Positions 42,866 to 55,520 are shown, counted from the first letter of the stretch. The stretch: 64,000 bases of DNA from Bacteroidales bacterium (GCA_017935505.1 JAGBHM010000014.1:310001-374000), one strand, 5' to 3'. A program made the numbers and translations. Notes: generated by a model not told the origin, from the sequence alone.

Positions 42866-43699
42866 TTATTTTAAAGGTGAATCGGGCTCTTTTTTCATGT
42901 AATTGTACTCGAGGCGGTCTACCAGACGAGGAAAGAATTTGTTGAGCCATACGGTGAGTTTTCCGATGGGAGTGAGGATTATCTGGGCCTTGCGTTTGTA
43001 GACACCTTTTACAAGGCGTGCAGCAACCTCTTTGGCGCTCATCATCTTGCCTTCGTCGCGAGGGGTTTCGCCCTGAGCAGAGCCGTCGGCTGTGAGGGCT
43101 GTGAACCTGATATTTGAAGCTGTGAATCCCGGAGCAAATATCATTACATGCAGGCCATCATGCAGATGCTCTACACGGAGGGTGTCGAGGAATCCGTAGA
43201 TTGCAAATTTTGAAGAGCTGTAACCGGTTCTTGCAGGGAGTCCCTTGAAGCCTGCAATTGAGATTACGCCAACAACAGATCCTTTGCTTTTGAGCAGATA
43301 ATCGAGCGCATATTTTGTGCAGTAGACTGTTCCCCAGAAATTTACATCCATAAGGTTTCTGATTACGCTCAGATCGAGATCTTTGAACATGGCCCTCATT
43401 GAGATACCGGCATTGTTTACCAATACATCAATTCTGCCGTAAACTTCTACTGTTTTGGCTATGAGGTTTTTACAATCTTCTTCTTTGACAACGTCTGTGG
43501 CTACGGCAATGAATCTTGGAACTTTTTTGTTCTCCAGCTCTGCCTCCTGACCATATTGCTGGCCCAGAGATTCAACTGTGCTTTTGAGTTTTTCTGCGTT
43601 TCTTGCAGCCAGAACAACGCAGTCGCCTTTTGATGCAAACTCTTTTGCGGTTGCAAGTCCAATGCCGGAGCTTGCTCCTGTAATTATTACAACTTTCAT
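42866..43699 (-). CDS. SDR-family reductase, candidate 3-ketosphinganine/3-ketocapnine reductase
   Basis: 277 residues from the ATG at 43699, which opens with the Rossmann motif VVIITGASSGIGLATA; an upstream in-frame ATG would add an implausible 17-residue tail. NNAG is present, the catalytic Ser is in GVISIAGFKG, and the YxxxK is YSSSKFAIYG. The last 60 residues (YKRKAQIILTPIGKLTVWLNKFFPRLVDR) are basic and amphipathic, as in membrane-associated lipid reductases such as 3-ketodihydrosphingosine reductase. The gene follows an alpha-oxoamine synthase, the enzyme that would supply its 3-keto substrate. The SDR call is certain, the substrate inferred. Confidence 0.8.
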   Translation of the reverse strand: MKVVIITGASSGIGLATAKEFASKGDCVVLAARNAEKLKSTVESLGQQYGQEAELENKKVPRFIAVATDVVKEEDCKNLIAKTVEVYGRIDVLVNNAGISMRAMFKDLDLSVIRNLMDVNFWGTVYCTKYALDYLLKSKGSVVGVISIAGFKGLPARTGYSSSKFAIYGFLDTLRVEHLHDGLHVMIFAPGFTASNIRFTALTADGSAQGETPRDEGKMMSAKEVAARLVKGVYKRKAQIILTPIGKLTVWLNKFFPRLVDRLEYNYMKKEPDSPLK

Positions 43700-43795
43700 G
43701 ACAATACCTTTATATATATAGTAAAAGGTGACTTCAGGGCCTGCTGTCAATTCTCTGCAGCTGCCCCAAAATCACCTTTAGAAATTTGTGGCCTA

Positions 43796-45052
43796 TTAAT
43801 AGATGGCCATATCTTGAATTTCTGTAGAGCCTTTGTACTCTCCGGCCTCGAGTTTTGCCTTACAAGCTTCAAATGCTTTAAGAGTATACTCTACATGCTC
43901 CATTTCGTGCATTGCAGTAGGGATAAGGCGGTACATGATAACGCCCTTAGGAACTACCGGATATACAACGCAAGAGCAGAAGATACCATGGTTCTCTCTG
44001 AGGTCTACAAGCATATTTGTAGCTTCAGGAACATCACCCTTCAGGAATACAGGAGTGATACATGCCTCGGCAACTCCGATATCAAAGCCTCTCTCTCTCA
44101 AACCATCCTGCAATGCGCGGGTAATTTTGAAGAGTTTCTCACGTCTGTCGTGACCTTTTCTGATCATATCCAATCTCTTGAGACATCCCTCAACAATTGG
44201 CATAGGGAGTGATTTTGCATAAATCTGTGAGCGGAGGTTATATCTCAGATAGTCGATGATCTCTTTGTCACCAGCTACGAAACCGCCGATACAAGCCATA
44301 GATTTAGCATATGCACCAAAGTAAAGGTCTACCTGATCCATTACGCCGTAGTGCTCTGAAGTACCTCTTCCGTTAGGACCCATTGAACCGAAACCGTGTG
44401 CATCGTCAATAAGAATTCTGAAGTTGTATTTCTTTTTGAGCTCACAGATAAGGTCGAGACGGCCAAGACCACCGGTCATACCATATACACCCTCAGTGAT
44501 GAGGAGGATTCCACCGCCTGTCTTCTCTGTAAGTTTTGTTGCTCTCTGAAGTGCTTTTTCGCAACGCTCGATGTCGTTGTGAGGGTAAACGATTCTCTGA
44601 CCCATGTGGAGGCGTACACCATCCATGATACAAGCGTGAGCCTCAGAGTCGTAGACGATTACATCGTGTCTTGTTACAAGAGCGTCGATTGTTGAAATCA
44701 TACCCTGGTAACCGAAGTTGAACAGGTATGCGTCCTCTTTGCACTCAAACTCTGCAAGCTCTCTCTCAAGCTGCTCGTGCAATGAAGTGTGACCGCTCAT
44801 CATTCGGGCTCCCATTGGGTAGGCGAGACCCCATTTTGCAGCAGCTTCGGCATCCACTTTACGTACCTCAGGGTCGTTTGCAAGACCAAGATAGTTGTTG
44901 AATGTCCAAGCAAGAACTTTCTTGCCGTTGAAAGTCATATACGGAGCTATTTCGCCCTCAAGTTTAGGGTACATGAAATATCCGTGGGCTCTCTTTCTGT
45001 ACTGACCAAGGGATCCACCCGAGTCCTTTTTGATTCTTTCAAAAATATCCAT
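43796..45052 (-). CDS. Alpha-oxoamine synthase (serine palmitoyltransferase- or cysteate acyltransferase-like)
   Basis: 418-residue PLP enzyme. Condenses an amino acid with an acyl thioester. Motifs: NNYLGLANDP, SGHTSLHEQLERELAEF, DSEAHACIMDGVRLH (PLP-stacking His 139), ITEGVYGMTGGLG, LIDDAHGFGSMGPNGRG (Asp 217, His 219) and the PLP lysine in GAYAKSMACIGGF (Lys 250). The family includes glycine C-acetyltransferase, BioF, serine palmitoyltransferase and the cysteate acyltransferase of sulfonolipid synthesis. The adjoining SDR argues for a long-chain-base enzyme. I cannot tell serine from cysteate as substrate; glycine acetyltransferase remains possible. Confidence 0.8.
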   Translation of the reverse strand: MDIFERIKKDSGGSLGQYRKRAHGYFMYPKLEGEIAPYMTFNGKKVLAWTFNNYLGLANDPEVRKVDAEAAAKWGLAYPMGARMMSGHTSLHEQLERELAEFECKEDAYLFNFGYQGMISTIDALVTRHDVIVYDSEAHACIMDGVRLHMGQRIVYPHNDIERCEKALQRATKLTEKTGGGILLITEGVYGMTGGLGRLDLICELKKKYNFRILIDDAHGFGSMGPNGRGTSEHYGVMDQVDLYFGAYAKSMACIGGFVAGDKEIIDYLRYNLRSQIYAKSLPMPIVEGCLKRLDMIRKGHDRREKLFKITRALQDGLRERGFDIGVAEACITPVFLKGDVPEATNMLVDLRENHGIFCSCVVYPVVPKGVIMYRLIPTAMHEMEHVEYTLKAFEACKAKLEAGEYKGSTEIQDMAIY

Positions 45053-45075
45053 GATTGTGTAGATTTATGTATTTA

Positions 45076-48064
<2,989 letters not shown>

Positions 48065-48099
48065 TTATAAGTTTTTAAACACGCGAAGATAGCAAAAAA

Positions 48100-49923
48100 T
48101 CATAACTTTACCAAGACACCAAAGCCAAAACTTATCCCTTTTTCGAGATATTGCGGATAGTACTGTATCTGTTTGTCGAGCAGATTTTCACCAGTGGCAA
48201 AAACCGATACCATTCTGTTTATGGCATACTTCACATTTATGCCCAGATTGAGGAAAGATTTATACTCGAGGTTGCTTTCATGCCAGGTGGCAGACCATGT
48301 TGGGGTACTGCTCCTGTAGTCGGCCACAATGCCTGCCCATATCCTCTGGCGGTAGTTGTATGTTGCGTAGAGGTGCCATTTGAATGGTGCATACCCTATA
48401 GGCTGTATCTGCTCTTGCAGTGTGCTGTTTTTTGATTTTGTATAGTCTGAATACTCCAGTGTTGTTCCGGCGGAGAAATGTTTGCTTTCCCAGCCAAAAC
48501 GTCCTCCAACGGTGAATTCCCTGTGGTTTGAGTAGATTGTGTTGAGGCGGCTGTCGTAGTAATTGTTATTTTCTGCGGCAGGCAATATACCACCTATGTA
48601 TTGTAGCAGGCCTTCATGTACAGTATATCTTGCATATACATTGTAACTGAATTTGTTGTGGACTTGCCCTTTAAAACCGCCCTGCAGCATGAGCGGAACA
48701 GAGCTTGCCTTAAGGTCGGCCTCCTGTGATATCCACCTGTTCTCCATGATGATGCTTGAGTAGCTGTTTAAGGCGTTCCATCCGTCGGCCTTGGCATAGA
48801 GCCACAATGTGTTCCTTGCAATTTCAAATGAGAGGTCGCCCTTCACAAAAAATGTATTGTGGTAACGGTCGGTCTCATCTTTACTTTTGTAGCGGCCAGA
48901 TATCTTTATGCCGGCAAGAACTTTAAGGCGGCCCTTCTCAAATGAATATTGCGGAATTATCTCATACAGACCATATTTGTACTCCTGAATGCCGCTATAT
49001 ATCACATTTTCTGAGTTTACCCCGACAGTAAATTTGTTGTATCTGCCAAATGTAGGCCCTATCTCTCCCGATACTTTTATGCAGTTCTCATTGAGCTTTC
49101 CCTCTTGTGCAGGCTTGTCTGTTGTGTGGAGGAAGCTGGCCTCTGCCTTATAGTGCAGTTTGGCACCTCTTCCTTTTGCATCTGTGGAGCCGATATGGAA
49201 CTTTATGCCGGCCTGCTGCCATTTGTGCGAGCAGCTGTCCTTCATGAAACTGCTCTTCTCTATCTTTTTGTAGAACGGATCAGTTGCGGTATTGAAGATG
49301 TTTTCGGTGTTGAAACCGTAGTAGGTGTTATAGTTTGAATTGTAGCCCAAATCAATATAGAGTTCACCCTTTTTCCACTGGTGGCCATATGTTGCCCCTG
49401 CACCGAAAGAGGAGTTTCCTGCGTAGCTTTTTACCTGCCCGTCCTTTTCAATCTCCATAGTTTGCGGATTGGTTTTGAGCGTGTTGAGTTTGCCAAAGAA
49501 TCCGTTGTAGTACATGTTTATATTGAGCGAGTTGCCATTGCCGAGCCTTGGCTGTACCCAGACTGAGGCGTCGGGTGAAAAAGGAAAGCTTACACCTGCT
49601 TTTGCAAAGAATACAGGATATTTCTCCTCTGCTTTTCCCTGCAGATCTGCCGATGGCAGCGGAGAGAATTCATAGAGGTCTTTGTATGGTTTGTCAAAGA
49701 TTGAGTAGTTGAAACTCAGGTTGAAACTGCTCAATGAATCGTGTATAGAGGTGTTCAGACGGCTTTTGTGAATATTCATCATCTGGCCGTCGAAGTCGCG
49801 CTGCACTTCAACTGTGGGGTCTATTGTCTGCTGGCCCTTTGTCTGCTGGGCCTCTGCCTGCCCCACATTCAGCAGCTGGAGGAGCAATAGAGATACGATA
49901 TATATGATACTGCGTTTTGCCAT
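48100..49923 (-). CDS. Outer membrane beta-barrel protein (TonB-receptor-like, no plug)
   Basis: 607 residues with signal peptide (cleavage near AEAQQ). From residue 90 on it is a run of amphipathic beta strands (ATYGHQWKKGELYIDLGYNS, NKFSYNVYARYTVHEGLL) ending in the barrel C-terminus ENLLDKQIQYYPQYLEKGISFGFGVLVKL (quoted as GISFGFGVLVKL), as in TonB-dependent receptors. No plug domain or TonB box is present, so it is unlikely to be an active TonB transporter. It starts two bases after the stop of the large TPR gene, which suggests a working pair at the outer membrane. Function unknown. Confidence 0.78.
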   Translation of the reverse strand: MAKRSIIYIVSLLLLQLLNVGQAEAQQTKGQQTIDPTVEVQRDFDGQMMNIHKSRLNTSIHDSLSSFNLSFNYSIFDKPYKDLYEFSPLPSADLQGKAEEKYPVFFAKAGVSFPFSPDASVWVQPRLGNGNSLNINMYYNGFFGKLNTLKTNPQTMEIEKDGQVKSYAGNSSFGAGATYGHQWKKGELYIDLGYNSNYNTYYGFNTENIFNTATDPFYKKIEKSSFMKDSCSHKWQQAGIKFHIGSTDAKGRGAKLHYKAEASFLHTTDKPAQEGKLNENCIKVSGEIGPTFGRYNKFTVGVNSENVIYSGIQEYKYGLYEIIPQYSFEKGRLKVLAGIKISGRYKSKDETDRYHNTFFVKGDLSFEIARNTLWLYAKADGWNALNSYSSIIMENRWISQEADLKASSVPLMLQGGFKGQVHNKFSYNVYARYTVHEGLLQYIGGILPAAENNNYYDSRLNTIYSNHREFTVGGRFGWESKHFSAGTTLEYSDYTKSKNSTLQEQIQPIGYAPFKWHLYATYNYRQRIWAGIVADYRSSTPTWSATWHESNLEYKSFLNLGINVKYAINRMVSVFATGENLLDKQIQYYPQYLEKGISFGFGVLVKL

Positions 49924-49925
49924 AT

Positions 49926-52900
49926 TTACTGTTTTTTCATTTGTGCAAGTTTGTCGAGCCTTATTTTGAGCAGATCCGGAATATCATCATTCTCGAGAGG
50001 AGTGTAGTTCTCCTTGATGCTGTTGAATGTGGCCTCCGCCTGTTCGAGGTTGCCGCGCTCTGCGTAGGAGTCTCCAAGTACAATAAAGCTTTTTGCTAGC
50101 CAATATGTTTGTGGAGTTTCTGATTCTGATAGCGCAAATGTTTGTTTTTCAACACTTTCAAAATTTCCAGCATCGTAAGCGTCTGAGATCAGCAGATAGG
50201 CTGCCTCAGCCCCTTCGCTGCTTGCAAGCTCTTTTGAGATCTCCTTCAGCAGAACAAGTGCCGCCTCGCGTTCTCCCAGTGCCAGATGGCTCTTGGCCTT
50301 GTAATATTTTGCAAGTTTGATATTCTCCCTTGTGCTTCCGCTTTTCAGCATGGCGTCTGTTTCAATCAGAGTCTGTTCATAATTGCGGCACATGAAGTAT
50401 GATTTTATCAGGCCGGTTTTTGCCTCCAGACGGTTGTTCTCCAGTTGGGCTATCTTGTCGAGCGTTTCATATGCATTTACAGCCTCCGGGAATCTCTCCA
50501 GACTATATGAGAGGCGTCCGTAATTGAGGGTTGCAATTTCTGAGAAGGCTCCGACTCCGCTCTCCATCACTTTGTAATAGTAGTCTGCCGCCTTCTCCTG
50601 CTTGCCCAGATTGTTGTAGCTCTCTGCAATGTAGAAATAGGCCTGTGGCAAACGGTTGCCCTGAGGATATCTTGAAACAAACGAGTTGAGTGCAGCCAAT
50701 GCCTCTGTATAGTTCTCGCTCAGGAATATCTGTTCTGCTGCATTGAAGAGCATATTCTCCTTTTCGTCTTCTGTCTTTACTCCGGAGAGACCGATATTGT
50801 CGAGATATTTGATGAATTCTGCAGGGTTGTTCTGAACCTGGTATATATTCTCTATTCCGGCCAGTGCACTTTGGGCCTCTTCGCTTGCAGGAACATTCTC
50901 TACAATGGTTTTATAGTGCTCCAGGGCCTTGTCATACTCCTTTCTGTTTGAATTAATCATGCCCATCTCAAGCAGTGCCCTATAAAAATAGGTGCTGTCT
51001 TTAGGTTTGTTGATGAGCTTGTCCAAAACTGCTTCGGCCTTTGCATCCTCCACATTCTGCACATATGTGCGGCCAAGTTCATACAGGGCCGTTGTGTAGA
51101 GTGGTGATCCTTTGTGCGAATCCCCTGTAATCTCCTGGAGCAGGGCGGCTTTTTTTGTATTGTCGCCAACCAGACCATAAGCGATCGCACTCTGCAGTGG
51201 CGCATACAATTTTCTATATCCATCCCCGACAGCTATCTTTTCGTACATCTCTGCGGCTGTCTGATATTCTCTGGCCATGAAGTGACAGTCGGCCAGTCTT
51301 GTATTGGCCTCCTGAGAATAAATCCTCTGCTGTGCAGGCAGGCTCAGATATTCTTTGAATCTCTCTGCAGCACCGGTGTAGTTGCCCTCCTTGAATTTGC
51401 AGTAGGCGATGTTGAAGATAGAGGTAGGATACTCGCTACTGTTGCGGAAATCTGTATCTTTATGAAGTTTGGACAGGATCTCTTCTGCTGTTGAAAACTG
51501 GTCTTTGCGGTAATGGCACTCTGCTGCCCAATATTCGGCGAGGTTTTTCAGTGCGCGGTTGTAGCTGCTGTGTTTTACCGACTCCTGCAGGTATGGCAGC
51601 GCATTTGAGTATGAGCCGCTGCGTATGAGCTGTATTGCCCTGAAGAATGAGGCTTTCTGCAGATTTACGGTTGTTGCCGGAGTGTGGTTCCTTATCTTTC
51701 TCAGAGCCTCAATTGCATAGGTGTAGTTTCCGTTCATGAGGAATCCTGTTGCCATGTAGCTGTGGATCTCGTCCCATTTGCGGTTTGTATAGCTGTAGGA
51801 TTTCAGATACTCTCCAAAAGGGGCCATGTCTCTGTTTATGTCAAACGAGAGCTTTGCATAGTTGAAGAAGGCATCTTCCTGTATTGCTTTGTCGAAACTG
51901 CTTTCTGATGCAAGTTTGAAGGCCTTCTGGGCCTCATGTTTGTTTTTGAGCTGTATGTAGCTCTGTCCCAGATGATAAGCTGCGCTTTGGCCTATAGAAT
52001 CGGTGGAAGAGGCTATTTTTGCAAATGCATCTGTTGCGCTCAGGTGACTGTTTAGGGTGTATGCCAGCATTCCTGCATAGAAGTTGTCGGTTTTGCTCAA
52101 ATTTGCCCCCGACATTGTATAGAGCTCAAAATAGTATTTGGCATTCTGAGTGTCGTCCATGGCATAGTATGCCTCGGATATTATTCTGGCTATCTTCGAC
52201 CTATAATTGTTGTCGCTCTCTCTGTAGAGGGCAGGGCCGTTTTCTGTGACATAGCTGTACTCCTTGAGGAAAAACTTGCTCTCCAGAAGGTGGTAGCGGC
52301 TCAGAAGTGTGAATCTTGAGTCGTTCTTTGCCCTTTCAAAGAGTGGAACCGCTTTGGCAAACTCCTTGTTGGCATAGTGGAGGTAGCCGCAGTAGTAGAG
52401 CGACGGCCAGATATATTTGTCGGATTCACCTTTTATTATTGCATTGAATGTGTTTATGGCAGCGTTGTTGTTGCCAGTGCGCATCTGGCAATATCCTTTG
52501 CGGAAGGTGAACTCCTCTCTCTCTTCCTTTGAAAGAGCCCTTTTGTCGATACTCTCAAGCAGTGTAAGAGCCTGTGCAAACCTTTTGTTTTCAAAGAGTG
52601 AGACAGCCATCCTGAACTTTATCTTTCCGAGCATGGTGGAGTGGGGGTAGCTCTCTTCATATGCTTTTACAGCACTCCAGCAATTTGGGGTGTTGAGGTT
52701 TATCAGACAGAGAGTCTTGTATCCTTCAATCTCTGTGATGTCCGTATTTTTTTTGCCGTAACCTTCCTTGCACTGCTGTGCCAGTTTATTGAACTCACCA
52801 AGTGCGCTCTGGTACAATTTGTTGTTGAAGAGTTCCTTGGCCATTTTGAGCTGCTTCCCTGTTGCAGACATACTGCCAGAGGGCAATGTGCCTGTTATTT

Positions 52901-52970
52901 GTGCATGCATTGAGGTTATCCCCAAAATGATACAGCCGAGCAGTGATGCAGTAATTTTTTTTCCTTTCAT
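49926..52970 (-). CDS. Large periplasmic tetratricopeptide-repeat protein
   Basis: 1014 residues with signal peptide (LLGCIILGITSMHAQ). Nearly all the rest is TPR-type helix pairs (NPAEFIKYLDN, EYDKALEHYKTIVENVPASEEA, RYPQGNRLPQAYFYIAESYNNLGKQEKAADYYYKV quoted as QAYFYIAESYNNLGKQEKA). TPR superhelices bind partners; this layout is reminiscent of BamD/YbgF-like or secretin-associated factors but I do not recognise a specific family. Transcribed together with the barrel gene that follows; a consensus -7 box lies upstream. Confidence 0.82.
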   Translation of the reverse strand: MKGKKITASLLGCIILGITSMHAQITGTLPSGSMSATGKQLKMAKELFNNKLYQSALGEFNKLAQQCKEGYGKKNTDITEIEGYKTLCLINLNTPNCWSAVKAYEESYPHSTMLGKIKFRMAVSLFENKRFAQALTLLESIDKRALSKEEREEFTFRKGYCQMRTGNNNAAINTFNAIIKGESDKYIWPSLYYCGYLHYANKEFAKAVPLFERAKNDSRFTLLSRYHLLESKFFLKEYSYVTENGPALYRESDNNYRSKIARIISEAYYAMDDTQNAKYYFELYTMSGANLSKTDNFYAGMLAYTLNSHLSATDAFAKIASSTDSIGQSAAYHLGQSYIQLKNKHEAQKAFKLASESSFDKAIQEDAFFNYAKLSFDINRDMAPFGEYLKSYSYTNRKWDEIHSYMATGFLMNGNYTYAIEALRKIRNHTPATTVNLQKASFFRAIQLIRSGSYSNALPYLQESVKHSSYNRALKNLAEYWAAECHYRKDQFSTAEEILSKLHKDTDFRNSSEYPTSIFNIAYCKFKEGNYTGAAERFKEYLSLPAQQRIYSQEANTRLADCHFMAREYQTAAEMYEKIAVGDGYRKLYAPLQSAIAYGLVGDNTKKAALLQEITGDSHKGSPLYTTALYELGRTYVQNVEDAKAEAVLDKLINKPKDSTYFYRALLEMGMINSNRKEYDKALEHYKTIVENVPASEEAQSALAGIENIYQVQNNPAEFIKYLDNIGLSGVKTEDEKENMLFNAAEQIFLSENYTEALAALNSFVSRYPQGNRLPQAYFYIAESYNNLGKQEKAADYYYKVMESGVGAFSEIATLNYGRLSYSLERFPEAVNAYETLDKIAQLENNRLEAKTGLIKSYFMCRNYEQTLIETDAMLKSGSTRENIKLAKYYKAKSHLALGEREAALVLLKEISKELASSEGAEAAYLLISDAYDAGNFESVEKQTFALSESETPQTYWLAKSFIVLGDSYAERGNLEQAEATFNSIKENYTPLENDDIPDLLKIRLDKLAQMKKQ

Positions 52971-53001
52971 ATTTCCGTTTTATGGTAGAAAATAACGTTT
53001 G

Positions 53002-53009
53002 CAAATGTA
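53002..53009 (-). promoter_or_regulatory. -7 promoter element of the TPR-barrel unit
   Basis: TACATTTG on the minus strand matches TAnnTTTG exactly, 32 bases before the TPR-protein start at 52970. Confidence 0.55.
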
Positions 53010-53053
53010 TGAATAATTAACGAAATTTGTATGTTGCTAAATAATATAAAACG

Positions 53054-53755
53054 ATGCTGATTGAACTGGAGAATATTGATATTGTAAACGACGGCAATCT
53101 GATACTTTCTGATGTGAATCTGTCGGTTGACAAGGGGGAGTTCGTCTACCTTGTGGGCAAGGTGGGAAGCGGAAAAAGTTCCATAATAAAGGCCATGATT
53201 GCGGAGTTGCCGCTGCATACCGGAAAGGCCAGGGTGTGTGACTTCGACCTGCTTAAGATAAAGCGCAAACAGATACCATATCTGCGCAGGAGCATAGGTG
53301 TGGTCTTTCAGGATTTCCAATTGCTTATGGACAGAAGTGTTGAGGAGAACCTGCTCTTTGTGCTTGAGGCTACGGGCTGGAAAAAGAGGGATGAGATGCT
53401 GCGACGTTCGAAAGAGGTGCTTGAGATGGTGGGTATGGCAACCAAGGCACATAAGATGCCGCACCAACTCTCCGGCGGAGAGCAGCAACGTGTTGTTATA
53501 GCGAGGGCTTTTCTCAATAATCCTCCGGTAATTTTGGCCGATGAGCCTACCGGAAATCTCGATCCAGATACAACTGTGGAGATTATGGAGCTCTTCATGA
53601 AGATAAACCAGGAGCAGAAACCGGCCCTTGTAATGGTTACGCACAACCGTGATTTGGTGAAGCGTTATCCGGGGAGGATGATGGTTTGTGAGAATGGTAC
53701 TCTGAATGAAATACCTACTGAAATGGAGATCAGTATGGATGATATACTTGTATAG
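53054..53755 (+). CDS. ftsE: Cell-division ABC transporter ATPase FtsE
   Basis: 233 residues. Walker [10 protein letters not shown] (residues 35-43), Q-loop VFQDFQLL, signature [17 protein letters not shown], Walker [13 protein letters not shown] and switch VMVTHNRDL. The sequence is of the FtsE/LolD type; with FtsX it controls cell-wall hydrolases at the septum. No ftsX is adjacent, which is usual in Bacteroidota where the two genes are often apart. nth and xerD follow closely on the same strand. Confidence 0.85.
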   Translation: MLIELENIDIVNDGNLILSDVNLSVDKGEFVYLVGKVGSGKSSIIKAMIAELPLHTGKARVCDFDLLKIKRKQIPYLRRSIGVVFQDFQLLMDRSVEENLLFVLEATGWKKRDEMLRRSKEVLEMVGMATKAHKMPHQLSGGEQQRVVIARAFLNNPPVILADEPTGNLDPDTTVEIMELFMKINQEQKPALVMVTHNRDLVKRYPGRMMVCENGTLNEIPTEMEISMDDILV

Positions 53756-53769
53756 TGTGAGGTTTTGCA

Positions 53770-54447
53770 ATGGAAAAGAGTGGTAAAGAGCGGAAGGCGG
53801 TAAAAAGATGGAGGCGCAACCGTAATGCCGGTGAGATTCTTGCCTGGTTCAGGGAGAATATGGCTTCGGCAAAGAGTGAACTTAACTATACAAATCCGTT
53901 TGAATTAGTTGTTGCGGTAGTTCTGTCGGCACAATGTACAGACAAGCGGGTGAATATGGTTACTCCGGCCCTTTTCGAAAGATTCCCCTCGCCCGATTCT
54001 TTGGCTGGGGCTTCGTTTGAAGAGGTCTATGAATATATAAAGTCGGTGTCGTTCCCAAACAATAAGGCGCGTCATCTGCTGGGAATGGCAAAGAGGCTTG
54101 TAGAGGATTTCGGCTCACAGGTTCCATCTACCGTTGAGGAGCTTGAGACTCTGCCTGGAGTGGGAAGGAAGACTGCAAATGTTGTTGCTTCAATAATTTA
54201 TGGAGTGCCTGTAATTGCGGTAGATACACATGTGTTCAGGGTTTCGCACCGTTTGGGATTCTCAAATGGCAAGACTCCTCTGGAGGTTGAGGGTGACCTG
54301 AATGAAATTGTTCCGCTGGAGGAGAGGGCAGAGGCCCATCACTGGCTCATTCTGCATGGCAGATATGTTTGTGTGGCGCGCAAACCAAAGTGTGGAAGTT
54401 GTGGTGTTGCAAAGTGGTGCCCCTCTGCAGAGGTGCAGGCTGAGTAG
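53770..54447 (+). CDS. nth: Endonuclease III (DNA glycosylase/AP lyase)
   Basis: 225 residues. Removes oxidised pyrimidines from DNA and cleaves the abasic site. Helix-hairpin-helix LPGVGRKTANVV with the catalytic Lys 134, catalytic Asp 152 in VDTHVFRVSHRLG, and the 4Fe-4S cluster ligands Cys 201, 208, 211 and 217 in the expected C-x6-C-x2-C-x5-C spacing. A basic N-terminal extension of about 20 residues (KRWRRNRNAG) precedes the fold. Fourteen bases after ftsE. Confidence 0.95.
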   Translation: MEKSGKERKAVKRWRRNRNAGEILAWFRENMASAKSELNYTNPFELVVAVVLSAQCTDKRVNMVTPALFERFPSPDSLAGASFEEVYEYIKSVSFPNNKARHLLGMAKRLVEDFGSQVPSTVEELETLPGVGRKTANVVASIIYGVPVIAVDTHVFRVSHRLGFSNGKTPLEVEGDLNEIVPLEERAEAHHWLILHGRYVCVARKPKCGSCGVAKWCPSAEVQAE

Positions 54448-54479
54448 AAAACAGAATTGATTCAATCATTTGACTCCCG

Positions 54480-55520
54480 ATGGAATATACAGATTTTGAC
54501 AGTGCATTGGAGGATTTCTGCTCCTTCCTGCGTCTGGAACGGTCGCTCTCCCCAAATACAATAGCTGCATATCGGAATGATGTGAAGCAATTTATTGGGT
54601 ATCTTGGTAATCCCAAGGGGTGTGGTGGAACATTGGAGTCTGTTTCCAAGCCAGAAATGGTTACATCTGAATATGTCAATGAGTATATGACAAAGAGCGG
54701 GAAGAGTGTAACTCAGCGCAGTCAGGCCCGCAAACTGAGCTCTGTAAAGGCATTTTTCAAATTTCTCGAGGCAGAAAGCAATCCTTGTGACAGGGTTGGA
54801 GCCCCAAAAATTCCCCGATATCTTCCAACGGTGCTTTCGGTTGAAGAGGTTGCCGCTATCATAGACCAGGCAGATGAGGATACTGCCAATGAGCAGCGTC
54901 TGCGCAATAGGGCAATCCTGGAGATGCTCTATTCGTGCGGGTTGAGGGTGAGCGAACTTGTGGCGTTAAGGCTGTCGGATCTCTTTCTGAATGATAACTT
55001 TATACGGGTTATTGGAAAAGGCGACAAGCAGCGTCTGGTTCCTATAGGTGAGTTTGCTGTTGATGCTGTGAGGCGATATATGGAGGAGAGAGCAGCAGTG
55101 GTGGAGAGGGCAAAGAGCATCCGGGGAAATGGTGGAAAGCATCTGGATGCTGCAAAGAAAAGTGAAGAAGGTGCTGGCATGGGAACAGGCAAAAAGTCGG
55201 GCAGAGGAAAAAATATAGCAGAAGACCTTCTGTTTGTAAACCGACGGGGAGGCAAACTTACCCGTGAGATGGTCTTTATGATTGTAAGGAAATATGCTGG
55301 GATGGCAGGAATAGAGAAGAAGATTTCGCCGCACACATTCCGCCACTCCTTTGCAACTCATCTTGTTGAAAATGGTGCCGATTTGAGGGTTGTACAGGAT
55401 ATGCTGGGGCACTCAAGTATTCTCACAACCGAAATTTATACCCATGTGAGCAGCAGCCAGTGGATGAAAAATATTCTCGAACACCATCCGATGCGGAAGG
55501 CGACCGGTGAAAAAAGATGA
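54480..55520 (+). CDS. xerD: XerD-type tyrosine recombinase with inserted segment
   Basis: 346 residues, about 40 longer than usual. N-terminal SAM-like core-binding domain (FLRLERSLSPNTIAAYRNDV), catalytic Arg 156 in YSCGLRVSELVAL, Lys in GKGDKQRLVPIG, HTFRHSFATHL (His 285, Arg 288), His 311 in MLGHSSILTT and the nucleophile Tyr 320 in EIYTHV. All catalytic residues are present. Residues about 205-247 are an extra Gly/Lys-rich loop (KKSEEGAGMGTGKKSGRGK) between the beta sheet and the C-terminal helices. Likely the chromosome-dimer resolvase acting at dif; no phage genes are near. Confidence 0.88.
   Translation: MEYTDFDSALEDFCSFLRLERSLSPNTIAAYRNDVKQFIGYLGNPKGCGGTLESVSKPEMVTSEYVNEYMTKSGKSVTQRSQARKLSSVKAFFKFLEAESNPCDRVGAPKIPRYLPTVLSVEEVAAIIDQADEDTANEQRLRNRAILEMLYSCGLRVSELVALRLSDLFLNDNFIRVIGKGDKQRLVPIGEFAVDAVRRYMEERAAVVERAKSIRGNGGKHLDAAKKSEEGAGMGTGKKSGRGKNIAEDLLFVNRRGGKLTREMVFMIVRKYAGMAGIEKKISPHTFRHSFATHLVENGADLRVVQDMLGHSSILTTEIYTHVSSSQWMKNILEHHPMRKATGEKR

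Noticed and set aside
52967..53770. 267-residue open frame on the minus strand opposite ftsE
   Set aside because: It lies wholly antisense to a clear FtsE gene with all ATPase motifs and shows no protein-like features of its own.
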